NCBI RefSeq assembly: GCF_028736035.1
Contig: NZ_CP117866.1
Span: forward strand, 6,324,001 to 6,388,000
Reading direction: 5' to 3'
DNA from: Streptomyces sp. T12
GTDB taxonomy: Bacteria; Actinomycetota; Actinomycetes; Streptomycetales; Streptomycetaceae
Length of the DNA stretch: 64,000 bases
Shown: positions 17,452 through 25,024 of the stretch, one piece after another
Layout of the letters: every line of letters begins with the position of its first letter
How positions within the stretch are numbered: position 1 is the first letter of the stretch
The notes under the pieces: model-generated
The model's input: only the letters and a program-made list of their open reading frames with translations
What the model was told of the DNA's origin: nothing
Database searches by the model: none
Position numbers and translations under genes: made by a program

Positions 17452-17529
17452 AATTGAGATTGCCTCCGTATGAATGCCCGGAAGCTGACGCAGGGGGTGT
17501 CAGCTGCAATACGGGGAGAAAACAGAATC

Positions 17530-18549
17530 ATGGGCATGAAGACGACGTTCTCCAAGCGCCGTAAGAGCCTGATCGTCACCGCTGTCGCGGTGGCCGCCGC
17601 CGGTGGTGTCGCCGCCGCGGTGATTCCCGCCTTCGCCGCCGGAGGCGACGCACAGGGGATCGTGAGCCAGAGCGGGGCCCTTGGTGGGGGCACCGGGGGG
17701 ACTGTCCTCGCCGCCAGTCTTCGCGGCGCGAACGAGGTGCCCGTCGAAGGTGGGCCGGCCGTCGGCGACAAGGACGGTGCCGCCCTGCAGTTCGTGAAGG
17801 TCAAGGGCGACATGGTGTCCGTCGCCGTCACCTGGCGCGGCACCGGGAAGCCGACCGCCCTCCACATCCACCAGGGCGCCAAGGGCACCAACGGCGGCAT
17901 CAAGGTCGACTTCGGCGGCCTCCTCGGCAAGAGCACGAGCACGAGCGAGAGCACGAGCGAGAGCAAGAGCGAGGGGCGCAGCCTCACCGGCACCGTCACC
18001 GTGAACGACCCGGCCCTGCTCAACGCCCTGAAGTCCGACCCGAGTTCGTTCTACGCCAACCTCCACACCGCAGAGTTCCCGGGCGGCGCCGTCCGAGGTC
18101 AGCTCCACAAGGTCACCGTCGCCGAGTTCGCCTTCCGCGACGCGCTCGACAACTTCCAGGCGTCCGTCATCAAGGGCAAGCAGATCTACGAGTGCAAGCA
18201 GGTCGAGGGCGGCGGGTACGCCTTCGCTCAGCGGGACGTCAGTGCCGTACTCGGCGGCCATATCGCGCACTCCTTCGTCGCCCCCAACTCCGGTACGCCG
18301 CAGTGGATCGCGCGGGACGGCAGTGCTGTGACAGGGGCCGTCCTCTCCAGGACGCCCAACGGGGACGGGAACATCCCCGAGCTCGACCTGAAGGCCACTC
18401 AGTCCGGCAAGCACCACGGCCTCCTCGCCGACACCGCCGAGATCCTGCGTCTGAACACCGTCGGCGGCGTCGCCCCGGCCGGCTCCTGCACGCCCGGCGC
18501 CATCGTCGGCGTGCCGTACCAGGCCGACTACGTGTTCATCAACGGCTGA
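17530..18549 (+). CDS. Secreted CHRD and DUF3455 domain protein
   Basis: A 339-residue exported protein. After a basic N-terminus (KTTFSKRRKS) comes a hydrophobic signal helix ending near AFA. A CHRD domain spans roughly 58-190 (LRGANEVP, LHIHQGAKGTNGGIKVDFGG, FYANLHTAEFPGGAVRGQL), interrupted by a Ser/Thr/Glu-rich insert (STSTSESTSESKSEG). A DUF3455 domain runs from about 210 to the end (QIYECKQVEGGGYAF). CHRD domains are predicted adhesion or redox-related extracellular modules; function here is unknown. I chose ATG 17530 after GGGGAGAAAACAG; ATG 17536 is also possible. Confidence 0.9.
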   Translation: MGMKTTFSKRRKSLIVTAVAVAAAGGVAAAVIPAFAAGGDAQGIVSQSGALGGGTGGTVLAASLRGANEVPVEGGPAVGDKDGAALQFVKVKGDMVSVAVTWRGTGKPTALHIHQGAKGTNGGIKVDFGGLLGKSTSTSESTSESKSEGRSLTGTVTVNDPALLNALKSDPSSFYANLHTAEFPGGAVRGQLHKVTVAEFAFRDALDNFQASVIKGKQIYECKQVEGGGYAFAQRDVSAVLGGHIAHSFVAPNSGTPQWIARDGSAVTGAVLSRTPNGDGNIPELDLKATQSGKHHGLLADTAEILRLNTVGGVAPAGSCTPGAIVGVPYQADYVFING

Positions 18550-18587
18550 TCCGTCCCATCAGCGGCTGACCGCGCGGCAGCGCATGG

Positions 18588-18634
18588 CGGCGCCTCCCCA
18601 CCCCATCAACCCCTACGGGTCGGGGGAGGCGTCG
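18588..18634 (+). terminator. Terminator after the CHRD protein gene
   Basis: CGCCTCCCC (18591-18599) pairs perfectly with GGGGAGGCG (18623-18631), with a 23-base loop, 40 bases after the stop codon. Confidence 0.65.
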
Positions 18635-18849
18635 CCGTCGTGTGTCATACCGCAGGTGTACGCGGAGTTGGCTCCGAAGGCTGACGAATCTCCCTGGCCG
18701 ATTTGGTCAGATGGAAGCCACGGAAATCACCACTCCTCACCGATTCGGGTGAGAATGGCGGCTCAGGGGTGGACGAGTGCGGGGTCGAAAGACTCGCGGG
18801 CGAGGAAACGAGACGGGCAGCCGCCGCCGACGACGGAGGTAAGGCACAC

Positions 18850-20139
18850 ATGGCACCGTATGCATCGGACGACAGTACGACCGCCGCGGAGGTCGACGAC
18901 CTGCGCGCCGGGCGGCGCAAGGCCGCGCGGTACGTCGTCCCGGTCGCGGTCGTGGGAGTCGCGGTGGCGACCATCGGGCTCGTCCCGGCGATCGCCGACT
19001 CGGGCGACCCGGACCTGCCGGAGATCACCGCGCAGCAACTCATCGAGAAGATCGCCCAGTCGGACGTACAGCAGTTGTCCGGCACCTTCAAGATCACCAC
19101 CGATCTGGGCCTGCCCGACCTCGGCGGCCTGGAGTCGAGCTTCGCATCCGGCGCCATGGGCTCGGGGTCGGGCGACGGATCGTCCGCCGACCCGTCCGCC
19201 AAGCTCACCGAGCTCGCGTCCGGCACGCACACCCTGCGCGTTGCCCTCGACGGCGAGGACAAGCAGAAGCTGTCCCTGCTGGAGAACGCCTCCGAGTACA
19301 GCCTTATCCACAACGGCAAGGACATCTGGGGCTACGACAGCAAGTCGAACGAGGTCTTCCACGGCACCGCCGACGAGCCCCAGGCCGGGAAGGACAAGCA
19401 GGGCAGGCCCGAAGAGGTGCCCGCCACTCCCAAGGACCTCACCGAGGAAGCCCTCAAGGCGGTGGACGACACCACGTCCGTCACCGTCGACGGCACCGCG
19501 CACGTCGCGGGCCGGGACGCGTACCGGCTGCTCATCAAGCCGAAGCAGTCCGGGACCACGGTCGGCGCGATCACCGTGGCCGTGGACGCCAAGACCGGCA
19601 TGCCGCTGAAGTTCACGCTGACCCCGTCCAGCGGCGGCGCGGCCGTGATCGACGCGGGCTTCACCCAGGTCAGCTTCGCCAAGCCGGCCGCCTCCACCTT
19701 CGACTTCACCCCGCCCAAGGGCGCGAGGGTCACCGAGGAGGGTGAGCTGGAAGGGGCGGCTCCGGAGCAGGGCGGCACGCACGGCGGCACCAAGTCCGAG
19801 GACGAGTTCGGCAAGGAGCTCGAGAAGGAGTTCGGTGGCGCGAAGCCCGGGGGCGAGCCGGGCAAGGCGGCCGAGGGCGGTCCCGAGGTCATAGGCGAGG
19901 GCTGGAATTCCGTGGCCGTCTTCGACACCGGCGGCGAGGGCGTTCCCTCCGGCGCCGAGGTCGGCGGCGACATGGGCGGCTTCCTCGACTCCCTGGGCGA
20001 CAAGGTCACCGGCAAGTTCGGCTCGGGCACGGTCTTCAAGACCCGCCTGATCAACGCCCTGATCACGGACGACGGCAAGGTCTACGTGGGCGCGGTCGAC
20101 AAGGACGCGCTCGTGAAGGCGGCCGACTCGGCGAAGTAG
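18850..20139 (+). CDS. LolA-like (DUF2092-type) membrane-anchored or secreted protein
   Basis: A 429-residue protein with one N-terminal membrane helix (VVPVAVVGVAVATIGLVPAI, about 30-49). The extracytoplasmic beta-rich domain resembles LolA/LppX-type lipid- or lipoprotein-binding folds (AQQLIEKIAQSDVQQLSGTF, VAGRDAYRLLIKP, PASTFDFTPPKGARV). A charged Gly/Glu-rich linker follows, then a C-terminal segment. GGAGGT 9 bases before ATG 18850 sets the start. It heads a probable operon with an ABC ATPase and permease, suggesting a role in envelope lipid or lipoprotein handling. Upstream, CTCACC-GATTC-GGGTGAG (18736-18753) is a candidate operator. Confidence 0.85.
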   Translation: MAPYASDDSTTAAEVDDLRAGRRKAARYVVPVAVVGVAVATIGLVPAIADSGDPDLPEITAQQLIEKIAQSDVQQLSGTFKITTDLGLPDLGGLESSFASGAMGSGSGDGSSADPSAKLTELASGTHTLRVALDGEDKQKLSLLENASEYSLIHNGKDIWGYDSKSNEVFHGTADEPQAGKDKQGRPEEVPATPKDLTEEALKAVDDTTSVTVDGTAHVAGRDAYRLLIKPKQSGTTVGAITVAVDAKTGMPLKFTLTPSSGGAAVIDAGFTQVSFAKPAASTFDFTPPKGARVTEEGELEGAAPEQGGTHGGTKSEDEFGKELEKEFGGAKPGGEPGKAAEGGPEVIGEGWNSVAVFDTGGEGVPSGAEVGGDMGGFLDSLGDKVTGKFGSGTVFKTRLINALITDDGKVYVGAVDKDALVKAADSAK

Positions 20140-20194
20140 CCCGTCACCGACCACCGCGGTACACGCACCACGAATCGAGAAGCCTGAGGAGCCC

Positions 20195-21232
20195 ATGGAG
20201 GAACTGCCCGCCGCGGAAGCCGACGGGGCCGATCAGGCCGATCAGGCCGACCGGGCCGACGGGGTCGATCAGGCCGACCGGGTCGACCAGGGCGACGACG
20301 TCGGTGCGGTGATCGCCACCCGTGCGCTCACCAAGCGCTACCGCGGCGGGCAGCTCGCCGTGGACGGTCTCGATCTGACCGTCCCGGCGGGCAGCGTCTT
20401 CGGGTTCCTCGGCCCGAACGGCTCGGGCAAGACCACCACCATCCGCATGCTGATGGGCCTCATCGAGCCCACCTCCGGCACAGCGCGCGTGCTCGGGCAG
20501 CCCATGCCCCGCTCCGCGCGCGCCGTACTGCCGCACGTCGGCGCGCTCATCGAAGGGCCCGCCCTGTACGGCTTCCTGTCCGGCCGCGACAACCTCATCC
20601 GCTACGACGCCGCCGACCCGACCGCCGATCCGCGCACCCGGCGCACCCGCGTCGCGGCCGCGCTGGACCGGGTGGGGCTGACGGCCGCCGGCAGCAAGAA
20701 GGCCAAGGCGTACTCGCTCGGCATGAAGCAGCGGCTGGGGCTCGCGGCCGCGCTGCTCCAGCCGCGCCGGCTCCTCGTCCTCGACGAGCCGACCAACGGC
20801 CTCGATCCACAGGGGATGCGGGAAATACGCTCCTTGATCAGGGAGTTGGCGTCCGACGGCACGACCGTCTTCCTCTCCTCCCACCTCCTCGACGAGATCG
20901 AGCAGGTCTGCACGCATGCGGCGGTGATGGCGCAGGGCCGGCTGATCACCCAGGGCGCGGTGGCGGAGCTGGCGGCCGGGATGCGCGGCCGGCTCGTCGT
21001 GACGACGCCCGACACCGGGGACGCGGCCCGGGTGCTGAAGGAGCAGGGCGCCGGTGACGTCGTCATCACCGACGACCGGGTGACCGCCGAACCTCCGGAC
21101 CGTGATCTCGCCGACGTCAACGCGGCGTTGGTGACCGCCGGAGTGCGGGTGCGTGGCTTCGGTGTCGAACGGGCCTCGCTGGAGGACGCGTTCGTGGCAC
21201 TCACGGGGGAGGGGTTCGATGTCGCAGGCTGA
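20195..21232 (+). CDS. ABC transporter ATP-binding protein
   Basis: A 345-residue ABC ATPase of the multidrug/CcmA (DRR) type. Walker A GPNGSGKTT lies near 71-79, the signature is AYSLGMKQRLGLAAALL, Walker B is LLVLDEPTNGLD and the H-loop is SSHLLDE. The first 35 residues are an Ala/Asp/Gln repeat (ADQADQADRAD) from a short tandem DNA repeat, with no counterpart in the family. GAGGAG precedes ATG 20195; an internal GTG at about 20308 would give a standard-length protein if the repeat is not translated. It overlaps the permease gene by 14 bases. Confidence 0.94.
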   Translation: MEELPAAEADGADQADQADRADGVDQADRVDQGDDVGAVIATRALTKRYRGGQLAVDGLDLTVPAGSVFGFLGPNGSGKTTTIRMLMGLIEPTSGTARVLGQPMPRSARAVLPHVGALIEGPALYGFLSGRDNLIRYDAADPTADPRTRRTRVAAALDRVGLTAAGSKKAKAYSLGMKQRLGLAAALLQPRRLLVLDEPTNGLDPQGMREIRSLIRELASDGTTVFLSSHLLDEIEQVCTHAAVMAQGRLITQGAVAELAAGMRGRLVVTTPDTGDAARVLKEQGAGDVVITDDRVTAEPPDRDLADVNAALVTAGVRVRGFGVERASLEDAFVALTGEGFDVAG

Positions 21233-22118
21233 AGTCGTCCGACAGGTCGGCGAGATCGAAGGCGCCCGAAAGGCCAGTCCGCTGTGGACCTTCGGTCTCC
21301 TGCGCAGCGAACTGCTCACCACCTTCCGGCGCTGGCGCACGCTCGCGCTGCTCGCCGTCCTGGCCGCCGTACCGATCCTGGTCGGGATCGCCGTGAAGAT
21401 CGAGACGAGCGACGGCGGGGCCGGCGGCCCCGGTGGCGGTGGCGGCGGCCCCGCGTTCATCTCGCAGATCACCAACAACGGCCTGTTCCTGGTCTTCACC
21501 GCACTGGCCGCGACGCTCCCGTTCTTCCTGCCGATGGCGATCGGCGTCATCGCGGGCGACGCGATAGCGGGCGAGGCCAACGCCGGCACCCTGCGCTATC
21601 TCCTCGTCGCCCCCGCCGGCCGCTCGCGCCTGCTCCTCACCAAGTACGCGACCACGATGGCCTTCTGCCTGGTGGCCACCCTCGTGGTCGCGCTCTCGGC
21701 CCTCGCGGTCGGGGCGTTGCTCTTCCCCCTCGGCGATCTGACGACCATCTCCGGCACACGGATCAGCTTCGCCGAAGGCCTGGGCCGCGCCCTGCTGATC
21801 GCCTTGGTCGTCGCCGCGTCACTCATAGGCGTGGCGGCCCTCGGCCTGTTCGTCTCGACGCTGACCAACAGCGGTATCGCGGCGATGGCGACGACCGTCG
21901 GCCTGCTGATCACCGTCCAGATCCTCGACCAGATCCCCCAGCTGCACGCGATCCAGCCGTACTTCTTCTCCCACTACTGGCTGTCGTTCGCCGACCTCAT
22001 GCGCGACCCCGTCTACTGGGACGACCTGGTCAAGAACCTCGGCATCCAGGCCCTGTACGCGGCGGTGTTCGGCTCGGCGGCGTGGGCGCGGTTCACGGCG
22101 AAGGACGTCACAACCTGA
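21219..22118 (+). CDS. ABC transporter permease
   Basis: A 299-residue integral membrane protein of the ABC-2 type with six hydrophobic segments, the partner of the preceding ATPase. Start ATG 21219 follows GGGGGAGGGG and overlaps the ATPase end. Conserved features include GDAIAGEANAGTLRYLLVAP before helix three and a Gly/Pro-rich extracytoplasmic loop (GGAGGPGGGGGGPAF). The substrate is unknown; the upstream LolA-like protein suggests envelope lipids or lipoproteins rather than drugs. Only 7 bases separate it from the convergent flavin-reductase gene. Confidence 0.92.
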   Translation: MSQAEVVRQVGEIEGARKASPLWTFGLLRSELLTTFRRWRTLALLAVLAAVPILVGIAVKIETSDGGAGGPGGGGGGPAFISQITNNGLFLVFTALAATLPFFLPMAIGVIAGDAIAGEANAGTLRYLLVAPAGRSRLLLTKYATTMAFCLVATLVVALSALAVGALLFPLGDLTTISGTRISFAEGLGRALLIALVVAASLIGVAALGLFVSTLTNSGIAAMATTVGLLITVQILDQIPQLHAIQPYFFSHYWLSFADLMRDPVYWDDLVKNLGIQALYAAVFGSAAWARFTAKDVTT

Positions 22119-22125
22119 GAGCCGC

Positions 22126-22713
22126 TCAGTCGGCCTCGTAGGGGTACCGGGCGAGCGGCGCCTCCTGCGCGAAGAACGTCTTGGCGCGCGCCAGCGCCTC
22201 GGTGTCGTTCAGTACGTCGCCGCGCCGGCTGCCGTTGCCGAACAGGACGCCGCCGAAGCGCATCCCCATGTACGCGGCCGAGTTGTTGAGCGTGCCGACG
22301 AGCGGGTCGGCCACCTCGGTCTCCGGGTGCGCGAGCGCGGTGACGCCCCAGAGGGTGCGCCCGGCCAGCGTCGCCTTGAAGTCGATGCCGGGGGTGCGCA
22401 GCCAGCCCGACCAGTAGTCCAGGTAGCGCTTGGTGAGACCGGACACCGAGTACCAGTACAACGGCGAGGCGATCACGATGTCGGTGGCGGCGAGCGTGGC
22501 GTCCAGCAGCAGCGAGAGCGTGCTTCCCGAGGGAGGGCGCACATGGTCGCTGTCGCGCCGCAGGTCCACGAAGTCCGGCAGCGGGTGCTCGGCGAGACTG
22601 ATCCACTGCTGCTCGACGCTCTCCGGCAACTGCTCGGCGGCCGCGCGGGCCAGCAGCTCGGTGTTGCCCTCGGTGCGGCTGCTGCCCAGGACGAACAGGA
22701 AGCGGCGGGTCAT
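22126..22713 (-). CDS. NADPH-dependent FMN reductase / flavodoxin-like oxidoreductase
   Basis: A 195-residue flavodoxin-fold enzyme. LFVLGSSRTEGNTE near residues 6-19 is the phosphate-binding loop, and ASPLYWYSVSGLTKRYLDYW near 84-103 is the flavin-ring loop. Such proteins reduce quinones, azo compounds or flavins with NAD(P)H. ATG 22713 follows GGGGGA. Its promoter region holds a near-consensus -35/-10 pair overlapped by a palindrome, suggesting repression by a dedicated or redox-sensing regulator. Confidence 0.9.
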   Translation of the reverse strand: MTRRFLFVLGSSRTEGNTELLARAAAEQLPESVEQQWISLAEHPLPDFVDLRRDSDHVRPPSGSTLSLLLDATLAATDIVIASPLYWYSVSGLTKRYLDYWSGWLRTPGIDFKATLAGRTLWGVTALAHPETEVADPLVGTLNNSAAYMGMRFGGVLFGNGSRRGDVLNDTEALARAKTFFAQEAPLARYPYEAD

Positions 22714-22752
22714 GGGATCCCCCAGATGGTCGGCGTACAACAATTACTCGCA

Positions 22753-22785
22753 CATGCATTATATGCATGCGCAAGCATCTGTCCA
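22753..22785 (-). promoter_or_regulatory. Consensus-like promoter overlapped by a palindrome
   Basis: On the minus strand TGGACA (22785-22780) and TATAAT (22763-22758) are 16 bases apart, unusually close to the housekeeping consensus for Streptomyces. CATGCAT-TAT-ATGCATG (22753-22769), a perfect 7-bp inverted repeat, covers the -10, as a repressor operator would. It drives the flavin-reductase gene. Confidence 0.6.
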
Positions 22786-22788
22786 GGG

Positions 22789-24204
22789 TCAGCCGCCGCC
22801 TCGGTCGTACGCCTCCGCCGCCCGCGCCACGTCCAGCAGCACCCCCTCCCGCCCGTGCGCCGCCACCACCTGCAGCCCGACCGGACATCCGTCGGGCCCG
22901 AACCCCGCCGGGATGCTGATCGCCGGATGCCCACTCAGGTTGAACGCCCAGGTGAGCGCGGTGGAGTACCGCTCGCCGGGGCCTTCGTGGCCGTGCGGTG
23001 GGGTGGGGGCGGTCGGTGTCAGCAGCAGCCGGGCGCCGGAGAAGAGGGTGGCCAGACGTCTGTCGTTCGCGGCCCGGATGCGGTGGGCGAGGGCGGGGGT
23101 GGGGGTGGGGGTGGGGTCGGCGCTCGGGGTTCGCAGGGCGAGCCATGCCGGGCCCGGGTCGTCGAGGCGGAGCGGAGCCGGTGGGCGGACGAGCCGTATC
23201 GCACCGGCCTCGGCGAGCCGTAGGGCCGCGGAGTGAGCGACGGCGACGATGTCCGGGTCGGGGGAGGCGAAGCCGAGGTCGGGGGACCATACGGCGGCCG
23301 GGGGGTCGTACTCGCCGGGTAGCCCGTCCGTGTACGTGCCCGTGCCCGTGCCCGTGCCCGTGCCCGTATCCGTGTCTGTGGCCGTGTCCGTCCCGTTCCC
23401 CTGCACCGCTCGCCGTTCTGCCCCCGACACGACTGCCCAGTACGCCGCCACATCCTCCGCGGACCGCGCCAGCGCCCCCGGCGCCATGAGCCCCGTACGG
23501 TCGGCCGACGGCAACCGTCCGTTGCCGACCTTCAGTCCGACGACCCCGCACCACGCCGCCGGAATCCGCACCGACCCGGCCCCGTCGCTCCCGGTCGCGA
23601 GGGGAACCAGCCCCGCCGCCACCGCCGCCGCGGAACCGGCGGAGGAGCCGCCCGGCGTACGGTCGTGCCGCCAGGGGTTGACCGTACGGCCGTACCGGCC
23701 GAGTCCCCAGGTCTGCCAGGGAGTTCCCGGCCCCGGCACGGATGTCGCGCCCACCGCCACACACCCCGCCGCGAGCAGCGGACCCGCCGTCCGCAGCCCA
23801 CGGCGCCCCTTGACCCCGATCGGCACGCCGGCCAGCGGCAGCCGCTCACCCGCGCCGACCCGTGCGTCCACCTCGCGGGCCCGCTGAAGCGCCTCTTCGC
23901 CCCACACCTCGATGAAGGCGCACAGGACGGGGTCGGCCCGCTCGATCCGGTCGAGTGCCGCTGCGACGACATCGACGGCACGGAGGGTCCGCGAGCGTAC
24001 GGCAGAGGCGATCTCCACGGCCGACAGGGCGGTAGGCGGAGGCGTAACGGCGAGAGGCGTAAAGGCGGGAGGCGTAAGGGCGGGCGGAGGGGCGGGCGGA
24101 GGGGCGGATTCGGGCCCGGGACCAGGGTCGGAGTCGGAATCAGGGCCGGAGCCGGGATCAGGGTCGGAGTCGGGATCAGGGTCGGAGTCGGGCGCGGGTG
24201 TCAT
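22789..24204 (-). CDS. Amidase signature family enzyme
   Basis: A 471-residue hydrolase with the Lys-Ser-Ser triad landmarks of the amidase signature family: GVPIGVKG near 124-131 (Lys), TPGGSSAGSAAAVAAG (cis-Ser), and GSDGAGSVRIPAA (nucleophile region). Family members hydrolyse amides, including aryl and acyl amides. Three low-complexity inserts stand out: an Asp/Ser/Pro N-terminus (DSDPDP repeated) and internal Thr/Gly (TGTGTGTG) and Thr/Pro (PTPTPTP) runs from hexanucleotide repeats. No ribosome site precedes ATG 24204, so the start is uncertain and part of the N-terminal repeat may be untranslated. Confidence 0.9.
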   Translation of the reverse strand: MTPAPDSDPDPDSDPDPGSGPDSDSDPGPGPESAPPPAPPPALTPPAFTPLAVTPPPTALSAVEIASAVRSRTLRAVDVVAAALDRIERADPVLCAFIEVWGEEALQRAREVDARVGAGERLPLAGVPIGVKGRRGLRTAGPLLAAGCVAVGATSVPGPGTPWQTWGLGRYGRTVNPWRHDRTPGGSSAGSAAAVAAGLVPLATGSDGAGSVRIPAAWCGVVGLKVGNGRLPSADRTGLMAPGALARSAEDVAAYWAVVSGAERRAVQGNGTDTATDTDTGTGTGTGTGTYTDGLPGEYDPPAAVWSPDLGFASPDPDIVAVAHSAALRLAEAGAIRLVRPPAPLRLDDPGPAWLALRTPSADPTPTPTPALAHRIRAANDRRLATLFSGARLLLTPTAPTPPHGHEGPGERYSTALTWAFNLSGHPAISIPAGFGPDGCPVGLQVVAAHGREGVLLDVARAAEAYDRGGG

Positions 24205-24229
24205 GGGGTGATTGTCAGTCAGGCCGAGC

Positions 24230-24754
24230 TCAGCGGGAGCGCCCCGTCAGTCGCGCCAGCGCCTCGGCCTCCCGAGGTGGCTGTCCGTTCAGGTCGCCGA
24301 GCCGCCACGCAGGCACCCACGGCACCCGGTACACGTCGATGGCCGATTCGATCACCTTGACGTGCTCGGCGAGCCGCCGCGGAAGCCGCCCCGGCGCGTC
24401 CGCGACGAGGACGACGGCATCGAGGTCGAGCCCGTGCGGAGCCTCCCCGCGGCGGAAGATCTCAAGGGCGTTCAGGGCGGCGGCCAGCCCGGCCGCATGC
24501 GTACGGGCGACGAGCAGCACCGACGGCGGATCGGCGGGCCCGGGCCAGTTACGCCCGCAGTCGTGGCCGCCGTAGACCGCGGCGAGCGTGGAGACACCCG
24601 CCCCACCGTGCGTGCCGACCCAGGAGAAGCGCCGGGGCGCGGCGGCGGAAGGGGAGGGCGGCGGCGGTTCCTCCGGCAGGGCCACGGGCCCGCGGATCCA
24701 GATCTCCGGCCCCGGCCCCGGCCGCCCCTGCTGCACGTGCATGTCAGTCCGCAT
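24230..24754 (-). CDS. Hypothetical protein with a lysine-less P-loop-like motif (DUF6668-like)
   Basis: A 174-residue protein with a Pro-rich N-terminus. The motif WVGTHGGAGVSTLA (about 45-58) looks like the glycine-rich loop of MinD/ParA-type ATPases but lacks the conserved Lys. A hydrophobic strand (SVLLVART) and LDAVVLVADAPG follow, as in a degenerate nucleotide-binding fold. I recall similar proteins labelled DUF6668 in actinomycetes, but cannot confirm it. GGGAGGAG about 8 bases before ATG 24754 fixes the start. It is divergent from the TPR-like gene at 25025 and 25 bases upstream of the amidase gene. Confidence 0.75.
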   Translation of the reverse strand: MRTDMHVQQGRPGPGPEIWIRGPVALPEEPPPPSPSAAAPRRFSWVGTHGGAGVSTLAAVYGGHDCGRNWPGPADPPSVLLVARTHAAGLAAALNALEIFRRGEAPHGLDLDAVVLVADAPGRLPRRLAEHVKVIESAIDVYRVPWVPAWRLGDLNGQPPREAEALARLTGRSR

Positions 24755-24968
24755 GCCCGCACTCCTCCCTCGTCACGCCACCGATCTTCGCGTCAGGCAT
24801 GAGAATGCTCTGACGTGGCACAAGCTCCTGGAACGAGTCTGTGACGCCCCGGTGACGTCCGCGCCGCGCGCGGCCGGAGAGACTCGACAGTACGTGTACG
24901 ACGTGTACGACGTGTACGACCGGACCTTGACGCCGGGGAAGCGGAGCCCGACGGCGGAAGGGAGCACC

Positions 24969-25016
24969 ATGGAACCCGAGTGCGCCGTCCGCGAACTCCC
25001 CGACGCATGCGAGTGA
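24969..25016 (+). CDS. Possible 15-codon leader peptide
   Basis: ATG 24969 opens MEPECAVRELPDACE, preceded by GGGAG at 6 bases, and ends 8 bases before the start of the next gene. The frame is open upstream to a GTG in a 9-bp tandem repeat (GTACGACGT units, about 24892-24920), so a longer peptide is conceivable. It may couple translation to the downstream gene, or be chance. Confidence 0.35.
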   Translation: MEPECAVRELPDACE

Positions 25017-25024
25017 GGGAAGCG

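Noticed and set aside
18736..18753. Zur or Fur box before the LolA-like gene
   Set aside because: The palindrome CTCACC-GATTC-GGGTGAG does not match the metal-repressor consensus I know; left as an unassigned operator in the gene entry.
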